The notes beneath the pieces are model-generated. The model saw only the letters and a program-made list of their open reading frames with translations. It was not told the origin of the DNA and made no database searches. This document shows, piece by piece, positions 43,767 to 64,000 of a DNA stretch of 64,000 nt. This stretch comes from Axinella damicornis (lineage: Eukaryota > Porifera > Demospongiae > Axinellida > Axinellidae), in NCBI GenBank assembly GCA_963931865.1, contig OZ007509.1:2123554-2187553 (forward strand). The letters are read 5' to 3'. How positions within the stretch are numbered: position 1 is the stretch's first letter; each line of letters starts with the position of its first letter. Both the position numbers and the translations under genes were made by a program.

Positions 43767-45490
43767 CGCTAGCTCAGATTCGACTGCCCTGCTGCACGAT
43801 TAGTTGCCTCGCTTCCCGCTCGGCAATTATACATACAAAACAATGCTAGCTCAATATCAGACCGCCGTTGTCACGATTAGTTGCCTCACTACGCTCGGCA
43901 ATTTAAAGGGCCATGGAATGAGTAAACCCACAGGTGACTAATTGTATTCATGACCCTAATTAGGGAGTCAATATCAAAATAATTCATTTAGTACAATATT
44001 ACAGCATTACTCAAAATTGCAGTTTCTCAAAAAAAAACAACCGAAACTTCAGGACTGAGATGGAAGCTAGAAATATAGTTGCAGACATCATGACCACTGT
44101 TTTGGCTGGTTTTAGCTACTTCTGAGCTAACATTTGACTCAACCTACAAAGGCAATGACATAAGCTTCATCATGTATATGATCATACTCAGAAAAGTGTG
44201 CATGTTGGCTGCCAGTTCGGTGTGGATCCTAGGCAAGATAGAAAGCATTTGTGTGCCGGGTAAGTGTTTATATGAACACACTGTAGTAACGGATTAGGGT
44301 GAAGTGATCAATGGATATACAAGTGTATTTAGCACCTACCTATGAGGACATTAGAATGTAGCTGAAGTGGTAGGTGGGTGCTAGCTATAGATGCACAGTA
44401 TAAAGTTTTTACACATCACAATGAAATAATGCCAATACAGAACATTACAGTGCCAAACTTGAAGGTCTTGATAGAGAAGAGTACTGACATTCCTGCTTAC
44501 GAGCAACGACTGTCCCACAATCACACCATTCTTGAGGATATCTATTTTGATATTTGGGAGAGAATGAAGCCGAGGTATCTGTGGCACTATCTTGGTGTTG
44601 GAGACGAGTCTGTGCTCTGCCTGGTGAGGCTGACTGGGACAAACCTCGTGTCTCTGCCCAAGGCCAACTCCTCTCAATACAACTACAATTGTATCTTTTA
44701 CATGAATTTTGTTTCTAATGTAAGTCAGATTGAGTGTTTGTTTAAGCTGTAAACACACTAAAGCATTAGTTGAATCCAGGCTTGCTAATTTTTACCGGTA
44801 AGAATTCCCTAGAAGTTGAGAGATATTAACATCTCTCAATTAAGCCCATTACATGACTTATACATGGCAAAAAAATACTAGTTGACCTATCAAGTGTTCA
44901 CTAGAAAGCCAAGTATGAAGACACTGAAGTGACAGCTCTATCCTTATACCTGTGAAAGAGTGGACCACGATGAGCCAGAATTTCTCTATAATTCATTTTC
45001 AATAACTGCAACGTTTCGACCCAACTAGCAGTTGGGTCCAAACGTATTGAAAATTATTATTATTATTGCAAAATCCTGGCTCATTGTGGTGCACTCTTTA
45101 ATTTATGCACTAGAATTCAACACTAGTGGACCCAATTGTGAAGTATGTCGTTGTAGCCGGCACTTGACTCTGTAAACATAATTTATAGCTATGTACCTGT
45201 GAAAGTGATAATCATACTAAAGTAACCAACTGGCTAGCTAATATTGAATGCACTACTAAAACAACTACTACAATACACATTCCTACCCACAGCTGCAGGA
45301 CGTCTCATTGCAGACATTCAATGACCTACTCCTGCAGAAAACACACCGTCAATGCACGAGCTTACAGGCCATGGGACCGGATGCAGGATTGTGTGCTCTG
45401 ATCGCTAACATTCCTATGGCAGAATATTATTGGTCTTGTTTTAAACCTAAGCTTAAGAATGGTACTTGTGTTTACCTTCATTACAAGTAG
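39980..45490 (+). CDS. multi-ubiquitin-like-domain protein, gene 3
   Basis: Exons 39980-40087, 40441-40680, 40766-41035, 42312-42548, 44441-44719, 45299-45490, all phase 0; 441 residues. Sister of gene 1: same first exon (MADSGTSMSVRKGSSW), same CVTIRQLKSLVQAAANVA in exon 3 and the short form of exon 4. It is the most altered member: exon 2 begins LFLGKLLISRDA, exon 3 carries ELCEYWKELY, and the fifth domain differs at its end. Introns 3 and 4 have grown to 1.3 and 1.9 kb. All splice sites are GT-AG and no stop interrupts the frame, so it looks functional, though long introns and drift make it the likeliest to be failing. Exon 6 could start six bases earlier. Confidence 0.72.
40309..40364. 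mobile_element. TAGCC-family MITE in gene 3, intron 1
   Basis: TAGCCTCGTTCCCAGGCACT and GCGCCTGGGAACAAGGCTG form the arms. It is absent from intron 1 of gene 1, so it inserted after the large duplication. Confidence 0.75.
42131..42232. mobile_element. MITE-like inverted repeat in gene 3, intron 3
   Basis: GGAAATCCCACTCAAGGCTG ... pairs with CAGCCTCTCGTGGTTATTTCC around a centre with two CCACTCxGCTGCGC repeats. Not found in gene 1. Confidence 0.65.
42549..44440. other. 1.9-kb intron 4 of gene 3, foreign-looking
   Basis: About five times longer than the same intron in gene 1. It contains a TA microsatellite (43733-43767) and repeated GTTGCCTCxxTxCxCGCTCGG motifs. No coding frame resembles a known family. 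Confidence 0.5.
44955..45106. mobile_element. MITE-like inverted repeat in gene 3, intron 5
   Basis: AAGAGTGGACCACGATGAGC / complement at about 45078-45106, with inner CAACTAGCAGTTG. No coding capacity; absent from gene 1. Confidence 0.7.
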
Positions 45491-45804
45491 CTAATCTAAT
45501 TCTGCCAGTGTCATATAGCTACCAATACAAATACTGATTTGTGGAGATTTTGAATTCTTGTAGCTAGTTAGCTAGCTACATAGCTAGCTGGCTAAGCTAC
45601 CTAGCTAGCTATAGCTAAAGACAATCTATAGCTAGCTAGCTAACTTTTGTGGGCTTCGTATATGGAGTAGCTAGCCAAGTGCAACACATGTGAAAACCCA
45701 TCATATAAATTCATGACCCGTTTAACTTGGGGCAGGCCCACATGTACACCATAACAAAATGGCTGCCAGTAGCTACTAGCTAGCTATATAGTATACAGAC
45801 AAGC
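45491..45804. other. spacer between genes 3 and 4
   Basis: Mostly CTAGCTAG low-complexity DNA plus the duplicated leader of gene 4 (AATTCATGACCCGTTTAACT). No gene. Confidence 0.5.
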
Positions 45805-48800
45805 ATGAGCGTGAGGAAGAGCTGCTGGATTTTGTTCATCTGTGGAGATTTGGGGAATGTGCTTGCTGTTCAAGTCAACAATGTTGAGGTCATGAAGTTC
45901 ATACAGCTAGCTGGCTATAGCTATATAAAGCTAAATTGCATGCTTGTTTTGCAGAACATGACCGCATATAGCTAGCTAGCTAGGCATGCCATGGAGATGA
46001 CTTTATAGAATCCTTAGCTTAGCTACGTAGGTTGGAGATAAACTATAGTACGGCTGAATTCAAGTGTAGCTATAGCTACCCTTTACTTCAGGATATGGTA
46101 ACTTAGCTACATATTTTGCACATCAGGGCTCAATTGGGCTTTGTCTCCCATGTAGCTAGCTGTAGTGTACATGTACTCACAAGTTAGTAGAGGTAGCTAT
46201 ATAGATGTACGTGGCAATTGCTACATACAGATAGTAATCATAAGATTATTATGTAGCTGAGTACATGTATAACAGCTGTGTTGACTTCATTCACTAGGCC
46301 AATTGCTATGATAATGGAACCCTCTGTAGGAGAGCACGGTTGGAGACTTGAAGTCACTCATCCAAGAGAGGTCAGGGATCCCAGCTGCTGAGCAGAAGTT
46401 GTTGGTTGGTGAGGTTCTGCTCAGCAGAGATGCACTCAAACTTCAAGATGTCCAACCGGAGCTGAAGGATGGGTCCTCTGTCACTCTTGTGCATGTCCAA
46501 GTGTGGCATCTGACCATCCTGGACAGGAGCAGCAACAAGAGCATTAGCGTAAAGGTTGCATATCCCCAGGTAGCTATGCATGTCATTTTAAGAACAGTGA
46601 CTTGCCTTGCGTAGCTAGTTACTAGCTGTACCATGCGCAGGATTACTGTGCTGGTACAACATGGGGCCCAGGACAGAAAGATATCTATGATATGGATTAT
46701 CGAGACCTTTGTCAGTGTGCACACAAAATGAATGTTCTTTTTCATTGGCTTTGGATTTCACAGGATGCTACAATTACACACTTGAAGCACTTGGTCCAAG
46801 TTGCCACAAAAGTTGTCCCTTATGAGCAGAAGCTGATCCACATTTTTGGAGGCACATTGCAGTTGCTGCTTGAGGAAGGTCCAGAGCCAGTTCGGAGAGA
46901 GCTTCACCTTCACGACTATCCAGGTCTTGGTGATGGCTCCACCATCATTTTGATGCACCAGCCTACTTGGAAACTATATGTAGAGTATCCACAGGGGAAG
47001 AGCTTCGCCCTCCAAGTTAGCAACCCAGAGGTGTGTAACCTTAATGCATAGCCCACATTACTGCACATGCATGTTTGATCCAAAATCAGAATGCATATAC
47101 AACTGCAAGCTATCAAGTCATCCACTTTTGCTTTCTGATTTTGGTTCAAGAAAATGCAAGCAACCTGAAAACACAGTAGCATATTCTGAACAGCTAGGCT
47201 ATCCTTCCCCAGGCTCCACCTAGTTTCAGCCATGCAGCCCATTTCCACACAGGGAGGGATCCGGAGGGAAGTGCAGAAGTGGGCTGCAGCTAGCCGGCGA
47301 GTTTTCAAGCTTTTTTAAGTATGCAAGTGAAATGGTGTGCAAATGCTAGTAAACCATTAGACTTATTCCTTGCAGAGCACCCCTGTGTCATCACTGAAAA
47401 ATTTGATCCAAGAGAGAACTGGGCTGCTGCCACGCAAGCAAGCCCTGAATCGATACCGTAGGAAAAGGTTCGTGAAATCCAATTCCTGGCACTTTCAAGA
47501 CCTCTACTACCCACTGGATGACGACCAGATGATGTTGTGTCAGTGTCCTCTGGAAGACAAGGCCACAATCAGGCTTGAGAGGTTCCCTGGATGGCATATT
47601 TACATCCGGATGGTGGATGGGAGCACTACCACAATCACCTTAGATAATCCTGAGGTATGGTATAGTTCTAGTGTTTCAGGCTCTCCTGTGCAGTGAAAAC
47701 AATTCGGATATTTGGCACGTGAGAAGTGTCACAGGTAGAGAACTTAATTGTGTGTGGGCTCTATCTACCCTGACGTCACTCACATGATCCCAGGCTAGCC
47801 CCCACTTTTTCTGTACTGTAAGCGACGAAAAGCTGAGCGGGTGCCTGGGAATGAGGCTAGTATATAGTTCACACTGGCTGCAGGGTTTGGTATACATAAT
47901 GGCTCCCTCAGAGTCAGAGTCCGTTTCAGCATATGTGTGAAGTACAGTCCTCGATCCCTGTCCTATGCTACTAGGTTTTGTTGAACAACATAGATGAGGA
48001 AGAACCAGGGATAGTATTAGTTGATAGTTGATGTATAATATTTATGGACGTGAAGCATTATGGTAGCTAGTGCAAATACATCTTACTAGTTATTATTATG
48101 AATGGGTTGAAAGTGTTCACTGCAATGAAGTAGTACATTGTACATGCATGGTGCAGGAGGTTACGGTGCGAGACCTGAAGGTCTTGATAGAGAAGAGTAC
48201 TGACATTCCTGCTTATGAGCAACGGCTCTCCTACAACCACACCATTCTTGAGGATATCTATCTTGACAGTCAGGAGCAAGTGAAGCCGATGTATCTGAGG
48301 CATTACCTTGGTGTTGGAGATGAGTCTGTGCTCTGCCTGGTGAGGCTGACTGGGACAAACTTCATAGTGTCTCTGCCCAACCCCACTCAACTCAGCTGCA
48401 ATAAATGTGTCTTTTACATGAATTTAGTTTCTAATGTAAGTCAGATTGAGTGTTTGTTTAATAAGTTGTTAACACTAAAGCACTAATTTAGCTGACTCGA
48501 TCCAGGCATGCTTATTTTAACCTTTCACCGGTAAGAATTCCCTAGCAGTTGAGAGATATTAACACCTCTCAAGTAAGCCCATTACACTACTTATACATCT
48601 ACTAGCTGAACTGTTCATTAGAAAGCCTATAATATAGCTAGCTAGTATCACTGATACAAGAAACAAGGGGAAGTCATGCCAATAAGCACCACAGTCACAG
48701 CTGCGACCGCGTGTCAAAACTCTGACCTGCACGGCTTACCGTTGACCACACTGATTTTTGAGGCTTTGACCGTTGACTTTGCACTATATACGGAAGAATA

Positions 48801-49199
48801 CGTAGTGACTCCACCCCTTCCTTAGTATACAGGTTGACCATGCGCAGACACAGCTGTGACTATGGTGCTTATTGGCGTGACCTCCCCTTGAAGAAAATGA
48901 CATATCTGACCCTATCCTGTGAAAGTGTTAGCTAACCATAGATGAAGTTACAATTGTAATGCACTACTATAAATAACAACACACTTTTCTACCCACAGGA
49001 TGTCTCATTGCGGGCACTCAATGACCTACTCCTGCAGAGAACACATCATCAGTATATGAGAGTTAGGATCACATACAGTGTGTCAAGTGATTACCTTATT
49101 TTCAATTTGTCTAGACCCGGCGACTATAATACTTGGAATGAAAATGTTTGGTCTTCTATTACTAAGAATGGCACCACGCTGGACCTTTTTGATTCATAA
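45805..49199 (+). CDS. multi-ubiquitin-like-domain protein, gene 4
   Basis: Exons 45805-45888, 46330-46569, 46764-47030, 47376-47654, 48157-48435, 48999-49199, all phase 0; 449 residues. Sister of gene 2: inner start codon (MSVRKSCW), weak GTCATG first donor, DATITHLKHLVQVATKVV in exon 3, RYRRKRF insert in exon 4 and the longer fifth domain (SRPGDYNTWNENVWSS). Intron positions and several intronic insertions match gene 2, confirming that a pair was duplicated as a unit. No Gly-Gly C terminus. The gene ends 367 bp from the convergent vinculin gene. Confidence 0.78.
48664..48890. mobile_element. MITE in gene 4, intron 5
   Basis: Ends CAAGGGGAAGTCATGCCAAT / ATTGGCGTGACCTCCCCTTG extend about 40 bp inward, and AAGAAA flanks both sides. 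The inside (TATACGGAAGAATACGTAG) matches the element at 9392-9667. Absent from gene 2. Confidence 0.85.
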
Positions 49200-49310
49200 T
49201 TTTAATTTGTGTATCATAATTTTGCATGACAGCAACTTTCTGTGGCTCTTCTATGTGAGTACGTCCAGTATGGATGGTTATAAATTTTCTACACAGTCAT
49301 GTACACACTC

Positions 49311-49311
49311 A

Positions 49312-49361
<50 letters not shown>
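49311..49361. repeat. AC microsatellite
   Basis: (AC)n between gene 4 and vinculin, the counterpart of 38950-39112 but about one third as long. Confidence 0.9.
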
Positions 49362-49363
<2 letters not shown>

Positions 49364-49565
49364 AGTTGCTTGGTATGCACACACACACAAAGTTGCTTGG
49401 CATGCACACACACAACAATGCACGCACCATAAACACAAATGTGTGGTATCAGTTGGGGAGTCTACAAAAGGAGGTTAGAGTCGAAAACTGGTATACCTTG
49501 TTAGTAAGTTGTTACACCTGGTGTCAAGAGAGTTTCAGGCAGTCTACATAACATCGTACACACTA

Positions 49566-62124
<12,559 letters not shown>

Positions 62125-62733
62125 GTTGTCGGCTTGTTTCTCCAGAGCTCCGTGGAGACTAGACCCGCCCCTAGAGTACGCGCATCGAGGTAGACCCGCC
62201 CCCTAGAGTACGCGCATCCAGGTAGACCCGCCCCCTTTCACACATGCATACGCATATGAATTTGTGCGAGATCAATTATGTCATGAGCCCCCCCCCCCCC
62301 CCCCCCCCCCCGAGATGTACTCTATGCCTGATCCTGTACAATAATTGAAGAACCAGCACACAAGGGACGACACCCAGTACCAATACACACACGTTCAGCT
62401 TGTCTTGAATGATCGAATCATGTAAACGTGCATAAATCATGCTGCAGTTCATGGCAACAATTAGGGTGGACAGTATTGGTTATCAACACTTGCAGCTGCT
62501 ATTCAACATTACAGTCAGTAAGAAAAGTGTATTGTATGATTGTGTAACTGTGAATGGTCTGTCACAGCAATATCAATAAATTTATGTGTTGTGATATTGA
62601 CGCTAGTAGCACAATAATATACCACTAAGAAGTCAATTCACCTTGAGTCGCTAGCTTGGTGTGCAGTAGCAATCAACAAACAACAGACAACATGAAACCC
62701 AATAACCAGTCTTGCATGTTGACAAACCAACAT
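62125..62733. promoter_or_regulatory. vinculin upstream region
   Basis: Immediately before the vinculin start codon lie three tandem copies of a roughly 32-bp unit with AGACCCGCCCC (62157-62232), GC-box-like motifs fitting a promoter. Farther out are a 24-C run (62288-62311) and unique DNA up to the acid phosphatase stop. No gene seen. Confidence 0.55.
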
Positions 62734-64000
62734 TCAGTGCCATCTCCACCCTCTGCTGGGTGTGACCAGGCACTGCTTAGCGGGGTCAGATGGAGTGACA
62801 GTGCTGAGGTAAGCAGAGAAAGTCTTGTAGTCACAGAGGGACGATCCAGAACAAAATGGTAGGCTTGACACCTGTCCGTTATATACAACTCGAATAGAGT
62901 AGCCACTGCTTGAGGCCGTCTTGTACAGTTCGATTAGCATCATGGAAGCATAACTGGGCCAGATGCCATTGTCGATTTGCAGGGCCACAAGAAGCGGAAT
63001 CACTGGGTTGGATGAAAACAGATAAAGCCTTTTCTGCTACCATGGAACGTTTGTGTATTGGTCCTAACCTTATTGACAACCAAGTATGTAACTTACAAGT
63101 TGTATCATGACCAGAAAAGAGAAGGAATTTTGCGACTTCAGACTTGCCATCCACCATTGCATTCATGGGCTTGAAGGAAGAGAGCAAGTGACAGTATACA
63201 TGCAACATGGCACCAACAGAGAGATACCAGTCCGGGAATGAACCGAGGTTTAGCCTCGTTCCCAGTCCCACGCCCAGCTTTTTGTCACTTGCAGTACGAT
63301 TTATTGTACTGCAAGTGACGAAAAGCTGGGCGTGGGACTGGGAACGTGGCTACAAAGCTACTTTTGAAGGTTTGTTGAATTTGTACGGAATAGAGGTTCC
63401 AGAAGGTTACATGCCCAATCATTCAGTGAAAACATCATAGAAATATTTCTACATCACTGTAGTCGCTTGTTATTAGGTGCATGTGCCTACAAGCGAGATG
63501 CGCTTAATTTCGAATTACAGTAAAAAATGAAGGCGAATGAACCTTCGAAGGTTGAACCATTGTTTGTGCCCCAGTTTGCAGTATTACCTGCCATATGCCC
63601 CAGTTGCATGCAGTATTACCTGCCATATGCCCCAGTTGCATGCAGTATTACCTGCCATATGCCCCAGTTGCATGCAGTATTACCTGCCATATGCCCCAGT
63701 TGCATGCAGTATTACCTGCCATATATGCCCCAGTTGCATGCAGTATTACCTGCCATATGCCCCAGTTGCATGCAGTATTACCTGCCATATGCCCCGATTG
63801 CATGCAGTATTACCTGCCATATGCCCCAGTTGCATGCAGTATTACCTGCCATATGTCGTTCAGAAGAAACCCAATGCCCACTTGTGCATTCTCCGGTAAG
63901 GAGGGATACTTGAATGAGTTATAGAACTGCCAGGAAAACTCCATCCATGACTGTTCATATAAATCCTCCGTCATGCCCTTGGGCCACGACAGCCCATGGC
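62734..64000 (-). CDS. histidine acid phosphatase, C-terminal part (partial)
   Basis: Exons 62734-63002 and 63097-63169 are secure, and an exon from 63846 to beyond the window edge is likely. They encode FLLFSGHDTTLIPLLVALQI (the conserved HD proton-donor motif of branch-2 histidine phosphatases, compare SAHDTT in prostatic and lysosomal acid phosphatase). After this come GIWPSYASMMLIELYK and a C-terminal VRVVYNGQVSSLPFCSGSSL region. The upstream exon reads LSWPKGMTEDLYEQSW, like the LPPWVTED segment of lysosomal acid phosphatase. The enzyme hydrolyses phosphate monoesters at acid pH, usually lysosomal or secreted. The N-terminal RHG active site and any signal peptide lie outside the window. 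The link between 63846 and 63169 may include another exon that I could not place. Confidence 0.82.
63251..63352. mobile_element. TAGCC-family palindromic MITE
   Basis: 102-bp near-perfect hairpin (TAGCCTCGTTCCCAGTCCCA / complement), with the same arm as the element at 20725-21498. In an acid phosphatase intron. Confidence 0.85.
63569..63860. repeat. 32-bp minisatellite containing a splice donor
   Basis: Nine copies of GCAGTATTACCTGCCATATG + CCCCAGTTGCAT. On the gene strand the unit reads CATATGGCAG|GTAATACTGC, identical to the end of the acid phosphatase exon at 63846 and its donor. One copy has an extra AT. Confidence 0.92.

Noticed and set aside
63527..63924. Three overlapping plus-strand frames with CPSCMQYYLPYA repeats
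   Set aside because: They arise from the 32-bp minisatellite in all three frames, opposite to a real gene.

Overview
The window is animal nuclear DNA: split genes with many short introns, GT-AG (and one GC-AG) splice sites, dense microsatellites and many small inverted-repeat transposons. The gene content (vinculin, TCERG1, hexokinase, ROCO-Death protein, kinase-filamin-NHL protein, multi-ubiquitin-like proteins) fits an early-branching metazoan. I favour a sponge, with moderate confidence and from gene style only. All exon models were built by hand from splice signals and reading phase.

Layout. 1-13 kb: a paralogous pair of plus-strand genes encoding kinase, coiled coil, filamin repeat and NHL propeller (the first is cut by the window edge). 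Between them on the minus strand lie a ROCO GTPase with a C-terminal Death domain and a degenerate Ras-like protein. 14.4-27.5 kb: TCERG1 (minus, 18 exons, 1,016 aa), with three WW and six FF domains. A 152-bp divergent promoter separates it from hexokinase (plus, 27.6-31.8 kb, 7 exons, 445 aa).

32-49.2 kb: the most unusual region. Four tandem plus-strand genes each encode about five diverged ubiquitin-like domains in six exons, with every intron in phase 0 at the same place in the fold. The array arose at least partly by one large tandem duplication. Its scar is visible at 39,684/39,685, where a dead 3' piece of vinculin is joined to a dead copy of the last hexokinase exon. The duplicated unit ran from inside the last hexokinase exon to inside the penultimate vinculin exon.

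49.6-62.1 kb: vinculin (minus, 30 exons, about 1,642 aa), longer than vertebrate vinculin because helical modules resembling vinculin D4 are repeated before the tail. 62.7-64 kb: the 3' part of a histidine acid phosphatase gene (minus).

Mobile DNA: a small-element family with TAGCC...GGCTA ends and 9-bp target duplications, a second family with CATAGATAA ends and 7-bp target duplications, a tRNA-derived SINE nested in one element, and two minisatellites whose repeat unit contains an exon end and its splice donor.
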